DNA from: Syntrophomonadaceae bacterium
GTDB taxonomy: Bacteria; Bacillota; Syntrophomonadia; Syntrophomonadales; Syntrophomonadaceae
Assembly: GCA_012522955.1 (NCBI GenBank)
Contig: JAAYJK010000130.1
Coordinates: 1-56,064 of the forward strand
DNA length: 56,064 bases
Direction of reading: 5' to 3'
Translations under genes and position numbers: made by a program
Part shown: positions 1 through 8,523 of the stretch, piece by piece
Numbering within the stretch: the first letter of the stretch is position 1
How the letters are laid out: each line of letters opens with the position of its first letter
The notes under the pieces: generated by a model
Told to the model about the DNA's origin: nothing
Databases searched by the model: none
The model's input: the letters and a program-made list of their open reading frames with translations, nothing else

Positions 1-109
1 ACAATACCAGGGTTATCGCTGCTGTTAAAGTGGTCTTGCCATGGTCTACATGTCCTATGGTGCCAATGTTAAGATGAGGTTTTGTCCTTTCATACTTCTG
101 CTTTGCCAT
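1..109 (-). CDS. tuf: Elongation factor Tu (5' end only)
   Basis: Only the first 36 codons lie in the window; the gene runs off the left edge. The translation begins [20 protein letters not shown] and continues into the VDHGKTTL P-loop, the GTP-binding motif of EF-Tu, which delivers aminoacyl-tRNA to the ribosome. The ATG at 109 is preceded by a purine-rich ribosome site (AGGTGAGAG on the minus strand). It lies downstream of five tRNA genes in the same orientation, an arrangement also known from the E. coli tufB locus. Identity is certain; whether it is the only tuf copy cannot be seen. Confidence 0.97.
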   Translation of the reverse strand, partial: MAKQKYERTKPHLNIGTIGHVDHGKTTLTAAITLVL

Positions 110-188
110 TTTCTCTCTCACCTTTCCCCTTTCTAGAATAACTTGATTAACTATCCTTATTTTACCCAATACAAGAATAAAATAATAG

Positions 189-211
189 GAGTGAGCATAT
201 TTCTCACTCCT
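189..211 (-). terminator. Hairpin between tRNA cluster and tuf
   Basis: GGAGTGAG and CTCACTCC form an 8-bp stem around a 7-nt loop. On the minus strand it is followed by a T-rich tract (TATTATTTTATT). It would end or attenuate the tRNA transcript before tuf. Confidence 0.6.
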
Positions 212-222
212 GCTTTTGTCAA

Positions 223-299
223 TGGTAGCGGCGAAGGGATTCGAACCCCTGACACTACGGGTATGAACCGTATGCTCTAGCCAGCTGAGCTACGCCGCC
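223..299 (-). tRNA. tRNA-Met (CAT), elongator
   Basis: This is a 77-nt cloverleaf on the minus strand with acceptor GGCGGCG/CGCCGCT, D-stem GCTC/GAGC, anticodon loop TTCATAC, T-loop TTCGAAT and an encoded CCA. The fully paired acceptor end and lack of the initiator C1-A72 mismatch mark it as the elongator Met tRNA rather than fMet. A CAT anticodon could also be tRNA-Ile2 after lysidine modification, but the acceptor stem resembles elongator Met. Confidence 0.9.
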
Positions 300-302
300 G
301 GA

Positions 303-378
303 TGGAGCCCTTAACCGGACTTGAACCGGTGACCTCATCCTTACCAAGGATGCGCTCTGCCGACTGAGCTATAAGGGC
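303..378 (-). tRNA. tRNA-Thr (GGT)
   Basis: This is a 76-nt cloverleaf on the minus strand with acceptor GCCCTTA/TAAGGGC, anticodon loop TTGGTAA in a CATCC/GGATG stem, T-loop TTCAAGT and an encoded CCA. It lies 3 nt from tRNA-Met and is surely co-transcribed with it. Confidence 0.95.
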
Positions 379-600
379 GATTAAACTGCTCACGCCCCCC
401 TGGTGGGGCTATTCACTTACCCGGAAAATATTTCACTTAAGCCTTTACAGGCTACGGCCTCAATGATTTCCTCGGGCCATGGTGTGACCTAACAGGCCCC
501 AATGGGACAACTTATTTTAATTCCCTTCGGGAAAGAAGAATCATGGTTGCCCTCTTCGAGGACTACCTATTTCATATTCCCTAACGGGAATAAAATTACT
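379..600 (-). other. Hairpin-rich spacer inside the tRNA cluster
   Basis: This 222-nt gap separates tRNA-fMet from tRNA-Thr(GGT). It holds no tRNA or convincing ORF, but has several short inverted repeats: TTCCCTTCGGGAA (522-534), CCTCTTCGAGG (about 552-562) and ATTCCCTAACGGGAAT (about 576-591). They may be processing sites in the tRNA precursor or remnants of a lost tRNA. Confidence 0.4.
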
Positions 601-676
<76 letters not shown>

Positions 677-682
677 TTATCA

Positions 683-767
683 TGGTGGAGGGAGAAGGAT
701 TCGAACCTTCGAAGGCGTCGCCAACAGATTTACAGTCTGCCCCCTTTGGCCGCTTGGGTATCCCTCC
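683..767 (-). tRNA. tRNA-Tyr (GTA)
   Basis: This is an 85-nt class II tRNA on the minus strand with acceptor GGAGGGA/TCCCTCC, anticodon loop TGTAAAT, a long variable arm, T-loop TTCGAAT and an encoded CCA. Confidence 0.95.
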
Positions 768-788
768 CGGTATTCTTGTTTTTTCTTT

Positions 789-864
789 TGGAGCCGAGCA
801 CAGGACTTGAACCCGCAACCTGCTGATTACAAATCAGCTGCTCTACCAGTTGAGCTAGCTCGGC
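789..864 (-). tRNA. tRNA-Thr (TGT)
   Basis: This is a 76-nt cloverleaf on the minus strand with acceptor GCCGAGC/GCTCGGC, anticodon loop TTTGTAA, T-loop TTCAAGT and an encoded CCA. It is the first gene of the tRNA cluster, about 6 nt after the predicted transcription start, and complements the GGT tRNA-Thr at 303-378. Confidence 0.95.
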
Positions 865-876
865 TCAGCAAGTAAT

Positions 877-905
877 ATTGTATACGCTGAGTCTAACAAA
901 GTCAA
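877..905 (-). promoter_or_regulatory. Sigma-A promoter of the tRNA cluster
   Basis: On the minus strand TTGACT (900-905) and TACAAT (877-882) are separated by exactly 17 bp. Transcription would start near 870, just before the first tRNA. It is a near-consensus housekeeping promoter. Confidence 0.85.
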
Positions 906-1035
906 TAGTTAAGTCCTGATTCTATTTCAATTATCTGCCCGGGTTAATGGGGCCAAAAAAGCAGACATAGGAGCGAAATGTCATAATTTAGCAAAGGGAA
1001 ATGAGGATGGCATATATAATCTAGACTGAGCTGTT

Positions 1036-1701
1036 TTAGAGCTCATGCCTGTCTTCCAGATACTTTTCCAGTTTCCTTTTTACCCTCTGTAGGGCATTGT
1101 CGATGGATTTCACATGTCTTTTCAACTCAACTGCTATCTCCTGGTAGGACTTGCCTTCCAGATAAGCCATCAATACCTTCCATTCCAGAGAGCTCAGAAT
1201 TTCTCCCATCTTCTTCTCAATAAAGATAAACTCTTCTCGGCTGATTATTATTTCTTCAGGATTGGTTATTTTGGTAGTGGAAAGTATATCAATTAGAGTC
1301 CTATCTGATTCCTCATCATATACCGGTTTATTTAAGGATACATAAGAGTTTAAGGGTATATGCTTTTGACGGGTAGCAGTCTTAATAGCAGTAATTATCT
1401 GCCTGGTTATACATAATTCAGCAAAGGCTCTAAAGGAAGTTAACTTGTCCATTTTATAATCTCGTATGGCTTTGAATAAGCCTATCATGCCTTCTTGAAT
1501 AATGTCTTCTTTATCTGCACCAATAAGGAAATAAGATCTGGCCTTGGCTCGAACAAAATTCTTATACTTGTCCACCAAGTACTCAACGGCAAACTGTTCT
1601 CCTTGTTGAGCCAACTCCACTATTTCCTCGTCGGCCATATCCGAATATGTAAGATAATATTGTTGTGCAGCGAGAGAACTAAGCAATTCAGTCGCCTCCA
1701 T
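1036..1701 (-). CDS. sigH: RNA polymerase sigma factor SigH (Spo0H)
   Basis: This 221-aa sigma-70 family protein is very similar to B. subtilis SigH, the early sporulation and stationary-phase sigma factor. Visible landmarks are the region 2 segment KNFVRAKARSYFLIGADKED, the stretch AFAELCITRQIITAIKTATR and the region 4 helix-turn-helix RHVKSIDNALQRVKRKLEKY near the C-terminus. The order rlmB-sigH-(translation genes) is typical of Firmicutes. The ATG at 1701 has no obvious ribosome site. A TTG at 1686, eight bases after GGAGG, may be the true start and would remove five residues. Confidence 0.95.
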   Translation of the reverse strand: MEATELLSSLAAQQYYLTYSDMADEEIVELAQQGEQFAVEYLVDKYKNFVRAKARSYFLIGADKEDIIQEGMIGLFKAIRDYKMDKLTSFRAFAELCITRQIITAIKTATRQKHIPLNSYVSLNKPVYDEESDRTLIDILSTTKITNPEEIIISREEFIFIEKKMGEILSSLEWKVLMAYLEGKSYQEIAVELKRHVKSIDNALQRVKRKLEKYLEDRHEL

Positions 1702-1887
1702 TAGCTATTTAGTCCAATATACGATAAATAGTCATTCTACTTGGTACACTATAAATCATTATAGTCGCTACCCCCCGAATCGTCAAGGCATGCAGAGTTT
1801 GAGCCCCGGGCCAAAGCCATGAAATCTCCCATATTTTTCCCCTTTATCTCTTCAAGTATTTGGCCCTCCAGCTATCAGCATACGGTG

Positions 1888-2631
1888 TTAGGGTTTTACC
1901 TCCCTCTGTCTAAGCACCTCATAAATAAGCAGGGCGGCAGCTACAGATGCATTTAAGGAAGCCATCTGACCCTTCATGGGGATTTTTAGCAGGAGGTCAC
2001 AGTTTTCCTTTACCAAACGCTTTAAGCCTTTTCCTTCCCCACCGATAACCAGAACCGTAGGAGTAGGTATAGAAAGGTTATAATAATGATCTTTAGCTTC
2101 CATATCTGCTCCTATTACCCACATTCCCTGCTCCTTAAGCCCCTTAATGGTGTTAACCAAATTAGCTACCTGTATAATAGGCATGTATTCAATGGCTCCG
2201 GCTGAAGCTCGGGCTACTGTTTCATTTACCGTTACCGAATGGTGCCGCGGGACAATTATCCCATGTACTCCCGCACTCTCCGCGGTTCTTACTATGGCCC
2301 CAAAATTTCTGGGATCTTCAATGCCATCCAGGATGACTAAAAAAGGTGCTTGCTTGCTCAAGGCAGCATATTCAAGAACTTCCTCCAGGGAGCTGTAGCT
2401 GTAAGCATCCACCAAAGCAATAATTCCCTGGTGGTTGCCGATGGTATATAGTTTATCCAGACGAGATTTTTCTACCACCTGCACAAAAACCCCCTTTTTA
2501 CTGGCCAGCTGTAATAATTCTGCCATCCGTTTACTCTCTTGCCGATTCTCCTGTACCAGTATCTTGTCGATTCTTCTTCGTCCCTTTAATGCTTCTACTA
2601 TACTGTTTATGCCTGCCAGTTTTTCTTTCAT
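1888..2631 (-). CDS. rlmB: 23S rRNA 2'-O-methyltransferase, TrmH/SpoU family
   Basis: This 247-aa SpoU (SPOUT) methyltransferase is expected to methylate the 2'-OH of a 23S rRNA guanosine using SAM. It has an N-terminal substrate-binding domain (about residues 1-75) and the knotted SPOUT domain with motifs LDGIEDPRNFGAIVRTAESA, VIGGEGKGL and LNASVAAALLIYE. The start is the ATG at 2631, six bases after AGGAGG; an in-frame TTG one codon upstream is too close to that site. It lies upstream of sigH in the same direction and downstream of thyX and mrnC, the usual Firmicutes order. B. subtilis calls this gene yacO. Confidence 0.93.
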   Translation of the reverse strand: MKEKLAGINSIVEALKGRRRIDKILVQENRQESKRMAELLQLASKKGVFVQVVEKSRLDKLYTIGNHQGIIALVDAYSYSSLEEVLEYAALSKQAPFLVILDGIEDPRNFGAIVRTAESAGVHGIIVPRHHSVTVNETVARASAGAIEYMPIIQVANLVNTIKGLKEQGMWVIGADMEAKDHYYNLSIPTPTVLVIGGEGKGLKRLVKENCDLLLKIPMKGQMASLNASVAAALLIYEVLRQREVKP

Positions 2632-2716
2632 CAACTGCCTCCTATTAGCCCCGGCCAGTCTGCCTCAGACACCCGGTGCTTTAGCATTTAAAATGCGTTG
2701 TTCTATATTTTATCTT

Positions 2717-3403
2717 TTATATATTGAACAGGTCATCACTTACATATACCTTTGCGTAATGTCGCCGGTCAAAAGAGCTATCATATTCTATTCTGTCAAA
2801 CAGCGCTCCAAATTTGTCCTTAAATAATAAGAGCAAGGGAATAGCCACCTGCCTCATCTGGGGGTGAGCAGCGGAAGAGCACCTGAGTTGGAAGAAGTGC
2901 CTCCACTCTCTGATATTATAGGTTACTGCAATTTCGGTTTTCAAACAGTTGGGGAGCAGGGAACGAGCTTCCTGAGGGCTGGAACCTAACTGCAGCAGCT
3001 CCAGGTAGTTTTTTTCGGCCATTAGGCAGCTTTCTTCCCAAAGCTTATAAGCGCGGCTTCCCTCTTCATAAAAAAAGGGGTTTATAACACTTATTTCGCT
3101 GCCAAACTTGTCCCGGCTGTAATTACAATAACGGGTTGATTCCTGACTGTAGCTGCCAATTCTATGCCTCACCAGTTCATGGGATATCCCCCGATCGATA
3201 ATAAATAACGCGGTTACTTTCTCATGTTCTATCACTGACTCATGTCCGCTGGCCACAATCCTCTGCAAAAAATTTCTGTTATATTCATCATCCATCTTAT
3301 CTTCCGATTTATAACAAATCCTGGCGCAACGCTCTAGACGACGCATCATACTCTCATCCAGCTGTGAGGCCGGCACTCTAACTTCTGGTGCTACGATGAG
3401 CAT
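2717..3403 (-). CDS. thyX: Flavin-dependent thymidylate synthase ThyX
   Basis: This 228-aa enzyme makes dTMP from dUMP with methylenetetrahydrofolate, using FAD and NADPH instead of the DHFR-coupled ThyA route. The ThyX signature RHRxxSxxxxSxR is present as RHRIGSYSQESTR (about residues 79-91). The HESVIEH segment and the arginines near REWRHFFQLRCSSAAHPQMR fit the FAD/dUMP site. Length is normal. It sits between mrnC (18 bp upstream) and rlmB, a common clostridial order. The start has a GGGGAGAAG site upstream. Confidence 0.95.
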   Translation of the reverse strand: MLIVAPEVRVPASQLDESMMRRLERCARICYKSEDKMDDEYNRNFLQRIVASGHESVIEHEKVTALFIIDRGISHELVRHRIGSYSQESTRYCNYSRDKFGSEISVINPFFYEEGSRAYKLWEESCLMAEKNYLELLQLGSSPQEARSLLPNCLKTEIAVTYNIREWRHFFQLRCSSAAHPQMRQVAIPLLLLFKDKFGALFDRIEYDSSFDRRHYAKVYVSDDLFNI

Positions 3404-3421
3404 TCTTCTTCTCCCCTTCCT

Positions 3422-3817
3422 TTATCCAGTTTCTCCTTGAAGCACTTTGCGGCTCAGATATAATAATCGTTCCTTATCGCCCTTTAAATAAAGATAGCCG
3501 ATTAGTGCTTCAAAGCCAGTGCTCATACGGTATTCAATTACATCTGCATGCTTGGGAGGTGAACTTTTGGCGTTTCTTCCCCTTCTTGCTATATCCTTTT
3601 CTTCCGGACTCAGTTCTTCATAGATGCTGCGAATTGCCCTGGCCTGGTTTTTAGCCTGTACCCTATCTACGGTCTCATGATGGATATCTTTGATCTTTCT
3701 GAGCCCGGATGCAACCATATGTTCTCGAACTATTAGTTCAAATACCGCATCCCCGATATAGGCCAGGATTACTGCCGAATACTGGTTAATATGATTTATA
3801 TCCGAATTCTCATGCAT
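3422..3817 (-). CDS. mrnC: Mini-ribonuclease III (MrnC)
   Basis: This protein of about 131 aa has a single RNase III catalytic domain and no double-stranded-RNA-binding domain, as expected for Mini-III, which matures 23S rRNA ends in Firmicutes. The motif AYIGDAVFELIVREH near the N-terminus carries the catalytic acidic residues. The ATG at 3817 overlaps the cysS stop by 8 nt, implying translational coupling; a TTG at 3823 would add two residues. The cysS-mrnC-thyX-rlmB order is common in Firmicutes. Confidence 0.93.
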   Translation of the reverse strand: MHENSDINHINQYSAVILAYIGDAVFELIVREHMVASGLRKIKDIHHETVDRVQAKNQARAIRSIYEELSPEEKDIARRGRNAKSSPPKHADVIEYRMSTGFEALIGYLYLKGDKERLLYLSRKVLQGETG

Positions 3818-5402
3818 TAACAAATTTCCATCTTGCTCCTTCCCTGCTGTCTTCCACTACTATACCCGCCTCCAGCAGGGCATCTCTGATATAATCAGCC
3901 AGGCTGTATTTCTTCCCTTGACGGAAGGATGATCTAAGTTCCAAAATTTTATCCATCAAAGTCTTCAGATCAGGCTGGTTTTCATATCTAGTCCTGCTGC
4001 TGTTGCCGGTATCTTCCACACTGACTGAAATACTGCTCAAAAAATTCCTTATGTTGTCGGCAGTAGCATAATCCTTCTCCTGTCGCGCCCTTTGCCTTAA
4101 GTTGATCAGAATCTCCAGCACACTATCTGCTATGCCTGTCTCTGCATAATCATTCTCTATAAAAATGCCCAGAACGTCACCCAATTCTCTTATAATACCC
4201 TGGGCCTGCTCTACTGCACTCCGATCACTAAGATTGCTCACATCGGCTCCGGCTATATAAGAGTTGAGACCGTGAGCCATTTCGAAAAGAAAGCCTATGG
4301 CTTTGGCTGTATTGAAATCATCATCCATAGCCATAATGAATGATTCCTTCCACGCTTGCAAGGAGTCCAAAAATTCCTGGGCTCTTTCATCAAGTTGGAT
4401 GGGAGTTGCCTTTTCCCGGAGGAATTCATCGGCCAGTATCAGTGAGGTCTTAAGCCTTCCCAAGGCTTTGCGAGCTTCCTCCAGTTTTCCATCATCAAAA
4501 TCCAAAGGACTTCTATAATGAGTAGATATTAAATAAAACCTCACTACATCAGCGGGGTAGCGCGCCAATACATCCCTCAGAATAAAGAAGTTGCCCAAGG
4601 ACTTGGACATTTTCTCGTTATTCACAGTAATAAAGCCATTGTGCATCCAATATTTCACAAATTGCTGGCCGGTTAGAGCTTCCGCCTGGGCTATTTCGTT
4701 TTCGTGGTGGGGAAATATTAGGTCACTGCCGCCACCATGAATATCAAAAGTAGCTCCCAAATATTTATTAGACATAACTGAGCACTCTATATGCCAGCCC
4801 GGCCTTCCCTGGCCCCAGGGACTATCCCAGGCCGGCTCACCTTCTTTGGCCGCCTTCCAGAGCGCAAAATCCACCGCTTCTTCCTTGCGCTGGTCTACTT
4901 CCACTCGGGCTCCGGCCATCATATCTTCCAGGCTTCTCCCAGACAACTTACCATAGGTGGGAAAAGCCTGGACCCGAAAATACACATCACCATCTACCAC
5001 GTAGGCATAGCCCCGTTCAATCAAGCCTTCCACTGCTGCTATTATCTCTGGAATATGTTCACTAACCCGAGGATGAACATCGGCCCGGAGTACATTAATC
5101 CGGTCTGCGTCCTGGAAATACTCGTTTATATATTTTTGGGCCAGTTCCAGGGCTCCAATCCCTTCATCACGAGCCCGGTTTATAATCTTGTCATCCACAT
5201 CGGTGAAGTTCTGTATATAAGTTACATCATAACCTCGATACTTAAGGTAACGTCTGACCGTATCAAAAATCACCAAAGGCCTGGCATTGCCCAAATGAAT
5301 ATAATTATAGGTAGTGGGTCCGCACACATAAATACTGGCCTGTTGGGGATTAAGCGTTACTAATTCTTCTTTGTTCCCACTGAGAGTATTGTATATTTTC
5401 AT
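3810..5402 (-). CDS. cysS: Cysteinyl-tRNA synthetase
   Basis: This class I synthetase of about 530 aa charges tRNA-Cys. Near the N-terminus is [18 protein letters not shown], combining a zinc cysteine with the HxGN form of the HIGH motif usual in Cys[11 protein letters not shown] and [14 protein letters not shown] supply the other zinc ligands, and [10 protein letters not shown] is the KMSKS loop. The length is longer than the ~465 aa of B. subtilis CysS, with extra C-terminal sequence (two similar segments around YATADNIR and [16 protein letters not shown]). The ATG at 5402 follows an AAAGGAGG site; a longer frame reaches 5423 but lacks such a site. It overlaps the end of cysE by 53 bp. Confidence 0.96.
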   Translation of the reverse strand: MKIYNTLSGNKEELVTLNPQQASIYVCGPTTYNYIHLGNARPLVIFDTVRRYLKYRGYDVTYIQNFTDVDDKIINRARDEGIGALELAQKYINEYFQDADRINVLRADVHPRVSEHIPEIIAAVEGLIERGYAYVVDGDVYFRVQAFPTYGKLSGRSLEDMMAGARVEVDQRKEEAVDFALWKAAKEGEPAWDSPWGQGRPGWHIECSVMSNKYLGATFDIHGGGSDLIFPHHENEIAQAEALTGQQFVKYWMHNGFITVNNEKMSKSLGNFFILRDVLARYPADVVRFYLISTHYRSPLDFDDGKLEEARKALGRLKTSLILADEFLREKATPIQLDERAQEFLDSLQAWKESFIMAMDDDFNTAKAIGFLFEMAHGLNSYIAGADVSNLSDRSAVEQAQGIIRELGDVLGIFIENDYAETGIADSVLEILINLRQRARQEKDYATADNIRNFLSSISVSVEDTGNSSRTRYENQPDLKTLMDKILELRSSFRQGKKYSLADYIRDALLEAGIVVEDSREGARWKFVNA

Positions 5403-6057
5403 GGCTATTAGCCTCCTTTGCATATCCCTCTATCTTATCTTCCAGCTCTTGTATTTTATCCTGCATGCTCTTTAGCATGTCTGCTATGGGGTCCGGCAAA
5501 ATATGATGCTCCAGGTCTACCCCGTCTGAGTTTATGCGGTTTCCTTCCCGAATCACTATGCGGCCTGGCACTCCTACCACTGTACAATCGGGAGGAACGC
5601 TGCTTAATACCACTGAGCCTCCACCTATTTTGACATTATCCCCCACGGCAAAGGAGCCCAGCACTTTAGCTCCGGCACTTATAGTCACATTATTTCCTAT
5701 TGTAGGGTGTCTCTTTCCTTTTTCTTTCCCGGTGCCGCCCAGAGTTACTCCCTGATATATAGTAACATTATCCCCTATTTCCGCTGTTTCGCCAATCACC
5801 ACTCCGCCCCCATGATCGATAAAAAATCCCCGGCCAATTTTAGCCCCCGGATGGATTTCAATTCCAGTCATAAAACGACTTATATGAGAAATAAAGCGAG
5901 CGATAAAAAAGCAACGGTGCCGATAGAAGAAATGAGCCATACGATGATGAATCACCGCATGAAAACCCGGATAACAGAATATTACTTCCCATACACTTCT
6001 GGCCGCCGGATCTCTTTCAAACACCACTTGAATTTCATTCTTCAAGGTCTTAAACAT
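5350..6057 (-). CDS. cysE: Serine O-acetyltransferase CysE
   Basis: This 235-aa enzyme acetylates serine with acetyl-CoA, the first step of cysteine synthesis. The N-terminal helical domain is followed by a left-handed hexapeptide-repeat beta-helix (about residues 65-175) containing [20 protein letters not shown] and [20 protein letters not shown], the active-site region. The C-terminal tail after about residue 180 looks coiled. The start ATG at 6057 has AAAGGAGG upstream. It is the first gene after a T-box leader, so cysE and cysS should both respond to uncharged tRNA-Cys. Confidence 0.96.
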   Translation of the reverse strand: MFKTLKNEIQVVFERDPAARSVWEVIFCYPGFHAVIHHRMAHFFYRHRCFFIARFISHISRFMTGIEIHPGAKIGRGFFIDHGGGVVIGETAEIGDNVTIYQGVTLGGTGKEKGKRHPTIGNNVTISAGAKVLGSFAVGDNVKIGGGSVVLSSVPPDCTVVGVPGRIVIREGNRINSDGVDLEHHILPDPIADMLKSMQDKIQELEDKIEGYAKEANSHENIQYSQWEQRRISNA

Positions 6058-6082
6058 AAGCTTCCTCCTTTTAAAAATAAAA

Positions 6083-6337
6083 AGCCTTTCGTCTCCATTA
6101 GAGACGAAAGGCCTGGCTTCCGTGGTTCCACTCTATTTGAGCATGTTTAATTTTCTATGCTCCACTTGATTATAATAACGGCATTACCGGATATCCCTAC
6201 TTCATTTCAGCATACCTGCTCCTGGGCGCAAATTCGGACCATCTCTTACTGTAAAAAGGCTCTCAGCCGGTGACCTTTTCTCTCTGGCAGCGATTATAGC
6301 CCTACTTATCCCATTCTCAGCATTTATATATTCTATT
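6083..6337 (-). promoter_or_regulatory. T-box leader upstream of cysE-cysS
   Basis: The minus strand carries the conserved T-box sequence AGAGTGGAACCACGG (about 6119-6133). It is followed by a strong terminator hairpin (GCCTTTCGTCTC with GAGACGAAAGGC, 6083-6112) and a T-rich tail. Upstream are stem I elements AAGTA, AGAGAG and the GGTCACCGGCTGAGAGCC region. The likely specifier loop reads GAATTTGCGCC, which contains a TGC (Cys) codon; the exact register is my inference. T-box RNAs bind uncharged tRNA and antiterminate, which fits control of cysteine supply and charging. Confidence 0.88.
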
Positions 6338-6343
6338 GCTCTT

Positions 6344-6372
6344 ATTATATGCAGGTATCCATACAAAGTCAA
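6344..6372 (-). promoter_or_regulatory. Sigma-A promoter of the cysE-cysS T-box transcript
   Basis: On the minus strand TTGACT (6367-6372) and TATAAT (6344-6349) are exactly 17 bp apart. The predicted start is near 6337, at the head of the T-box leader. Confidence 0.85.
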
Positions 6373-6376
6373 CTCA

Positions 6377-6473
6377 TGTAGGGGCGACCTGTGGTCGTCC
6401 GCCATGAACCACGGTTTATATTGCATATTATTGATAAATATGTAATAACTGGCGGTCAAAGACCGCCCCTACA
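6377..6473. repeat. MITE-like element with TGTAGGGGCG terminal inverted repeats
   Basis: This 97-bp segment begins TGTAGGGGCG and ends CGCCCCTACA, perfect 10-bp terminal inverted repeats. It has further internal complementarity (GGTCGTCCGCC on the left, GGCGGTCAAAGACC on the right) and an AT-rich middle. It encodes nothing convincing. Related half-elements lie at 10801-10823 and 33386-33408. Its left end is only 4 bp upstream of the -35 box of the T-box promoter. Confidence 0.6.
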
Positions 6474-6516
6474 AGTTTAACGGGAGGTCAATCTCCTATT
6501 CCATTGTTCAAACATA

Positions 6517-6554
6517 AGGCTTCCTGCAGCATAAATTTTAGCTACAGGAAGCCT
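6517..6554 (-). terminator. Terminator after the 6667-7356 gene
   Basis: AGGCTTCCTG pairs with CAGGAAGCCT around an 18-nt loop that can extend the stem. On the minus strand it is followed by TTATGTTTG, a weak T tract. It ends the transcript of the membrane protein gene. Confidence 0.6.
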
Positions 6555-6666
6555 GAAGAAAGACCTGATTCCTAGTTATAAACATGGTTCAATAAATGAA
6601 TTATATATGATAGCTGTCAAGCATACTATTATTAAATATCAAATGGCAGTATCAACGAACTATATT

Positions 6667-7356
6667 TTAATGATGGGCTGGGGGAGGAGCAGATCCTGCA
6701 CCCATGATTTTTGCCACCAGTACACCACCATAATGAAGCGCTAGAATGATTAAGCCTCCGCCTACCAGACAGATGGCTATCCATTCCCAAACATTGGTTA
6801 CAGGAACTACGGACTCTAGTGCTTTGGCTGTAGCCCCCTGCATAGCTGCAACAAGCTCCTGGTTTCCAGTGGCCTCTGCAACTCCGACAGCATAGGCAGC
6901 AACAGTCTTAGCAGCAACTCCAATACTAGTATGAGCCCCAGCAGCTACGCCAGCTACGATGAAGAACATAAAGGTAAAATCATTAAAGAGAAGGGGTATA
7001 GCATCCTTTAACAGGACGATTAAGAAAACGAATATGAGTATATATATAAGCTTGGAAGTAAACAGGGCATGCTGGGTATGGGGATCGGTGTATTTGCTCA
7101 TATCGCCGCCAAACCAGGGAACGGAAACACCGTACCATAGTTTAATCAAATAGATCTGCAGAATTCCGAAAGCTCCTCCGACTAAGATGTTTGGACCTTG
7201 CTTAAAATCTCTATGCACACAAAAGAAGAAAACCATACACATAAAAGCCGGCCAAGTGTCCCAGTGATTAGGATGTAAGACCATTTCACCAGCTACGATA
7301 GTAAGTAGTATTACGATAGTATACAACGCTTTAGACTTGGGAAAAAATTGGCTCAT
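6667..7356 (-). CDS. Integral membrane protein of unknown function
   Basis: I do not recognise this 229-aa protein. About six hydrophobic segments are visible: YTIVILLTIVAGEMVL near residue 12, WPAFMCMVFFF near 35, ILVGGAFGILQIYLIKLWYG near 57, LIYILIFVFLIVLL near 105, FTFMFFIVAGVAAG near 127 and IAICLVGGGLIILALHYGGV near 195. Between the last two is an Ala-rich, amphipathic stretch. The tail is Pro- and His-rich (APPPAHH). It has an AGGAGG ribosome site and ends the transcript from a sigma-54 promoter at 7728-7743. Being next to a sigma-54 activator and the fatty-acid genes, it may be a transporter or energy-coupling protein, but that is a guess. Confidence 0.8.
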   Translation of the reverse strand: MSQFFPKSKALYTIVILLTIVAGEMVLHPNHWDTWPAFMCMVFFFCVHRDFKQGPNILVGGAFGILQIYLIKLWYGVSVPWFGGDMSKYTDPHTQHALFTSKLIYILIFVFLIVLLKDAIPLLFNDFTFMFFIVAGVAAGAHTSIGVAAKTVAAYAVGVAEATGNQELVAAMQGATAKALESVVPVTNVWEWIAICLVGGGLIILALHYGGVLVAKIMGAGSAPPPAHH

Positions 7357-7542
7357 TCCTCAATTACCTCCTCATATTTTATAAATGCTGCTATATTGAA
7401 GTGCTGGTATGCATATCTCAAACCAAAATGCTGGAAATCATGCTTCCTCTGCCTTCTCAGCAACTATACCGCTACCGCAGTAATGGTCTTGCTCCATTTA
7501 ATGCGGCTTTAGAGCACCTATAGGTAGCTCATCAGTCTTAAG

Positions 7543-7635
7543 TTAAAAGCTAGCTAGATCAACAGTTTGTCTAATCTCATGCTCTGAGAAGCAAATTATT
7601 AATACCTCTAAACAAGCTGTTTGACCCGTGTACAA
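7543..7635 (-). CDS. Possible 30-aa leader peptide
   Basis: Inside the roughly 370-nt leader of the sigma-54 transcript there is a TTG-started frame of 30 codons, seven bases after a strong AGGAGGAG site. The product would begin MYTGQTACLEVLIICFSEHE. No family is recognised. The evidence is only the ribosome site and its position; it could equally be a chance ORF. Confidence 0.25.
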   Translation of the reverse strand: MYTGQTACLEVLIICFSEHEIRQTVDLASF

Positions 7636-7727
7636 TTCTATACTCCTCCTAACCCTTACTATCCTCCTTCCCTCATAGCCTTATACAAGGCAAATTATAC
7701 TACACAGGGGACTCCAACTTATTAAGT

Positions 7728-7743
7728 AGCAAAATCTATGCCA
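7728..7743 (-). promoter_or_regulatory. Sigma-54 promoter upstream of the membrane protein gene
   Basis: The minus strand reads TGGCATAGATTTTGCT, a perfect match to the -24/-12 consensus (GG-N10-GC). It lies 372 bp before the 6667-7356 gene, with no other gene between. Confidence 0.85.
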
Positions 7744-7932
7744 GTTATTCAGGCTAATCCAAGTGTACAATTAATAAGTAAAAAAGTATCAGTTAAGTCC
7801 TAAGCACTAGGGGCAGCCCCAGTGCCGGCCTGCATTTATTCCTGATCCTGCTATACTTTCCATTATCCATCGGAGTAAACATATACTGGCATATCCAAGG
7901 GTATGCAATTGTGTAGCTAAAGTAGACAGTAT

Positions 7933-7959
7933 TGTTTACTTATTGTTACTACTGTTTAC
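7933..7959. promoter_or_regulatory. Candidate activator sites, TGTTTAC/TGTTAC repeats
   Basis: Three half-sites, TGTTTAC (7933), TGTTAC (7944) and TGTTTAC (7953), are spaced 11 and 9 bp, about one helical turn each. They lie about 190 bp upstream of the sigma-54 promoter at 7728-7743. They resemble the TGTTACC repeats near 25600, 27250 and 36050. The role as an enhancer is inferred. Confidence 0.4.
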
Positions 7960-8523
7960 ACTTGGCCTATGTATTCTAGCACCCCGTACCCTATCAGTAA
8001 ATGGAATTGAATGGGTGTATAAGCTTTTCCAATGTATAATGGTATACTTAACCAATTAGGATGCTGCCCCGTGCTTTAGTATATAAATGGCAAACTCTTA
8101 AAATACTGATTCGTAATTTCTAAATTACATTAATTATTAAGCTTTTGCTTTGGGCTTTTTCACTTTAATTTAATATGGGTCCAGGCAAGATTGGCATAGG
8201 GTGTCACAGTTGATTCATGAATAATCCCGCCACTGATTGGATAGGTTCATTAACATGCGCCGAGGAATATTATACCGTGGCAAATGATAGGGACTATTAG
8301 ATTTATCATCTCTGTTTAAACTTAAGGTGGGTGAAATATGCAAGGCTCATTAGCATACTATAATTGTCTCTCATTACTTCTATCATAGTCAAAAACGCAA
8401 GGGTGATTAATCTGGAGCATGGGAGCGGCGGAACCAATCTATTGATCAAGTTATACGGGTATAGCTTGGTAGCGGTAGACAGGATACTACCCGCCGCCAA
8501 TGGTTGGCACAAGGTACAACAAT

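Larger units (their letters stand above)
7357..8523. other. Long non-coding interval upstream of the membrane protein gene
   Basis: This 1.17-kb interval holds a sigma-54 promoter (7728-7743), a leader with one possible small ORF, and a cluster of TGTTTAC/TGTTAC half-sites (7933-7959). There is also a GC-rich dyad near 8465-8500 (GGTAG/CTACC plus GGCGG-like arms), possibly ending the regulator transcript. A 68-codon frame at 8306-8512 has no ribosome site or recognisable content. The rest shows nothing I can name. Confidence 0.6.

Noticed and set aside
4791-5363. 190-codon ORF opposite cysS
   Set aside because: It is the antisense shadow of cysS; cysS has all synthetase motifs and a strong ribosome site.
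6202-6459. 85-codon ORF upstream of cysE
   Set aside because: It lies across the T-box leader, its promoter and the repeat element.
7440-7470. TPP riboswitch-like CTGAGA motif
   Set aside because: Only the short CTGAGA string is present; the conserved partner elements are missing.
8306-8512. 68-codon ORF after the CBS-PAS activator
   Set aside because: No ribosome site, no recognisable content and atypical composition.
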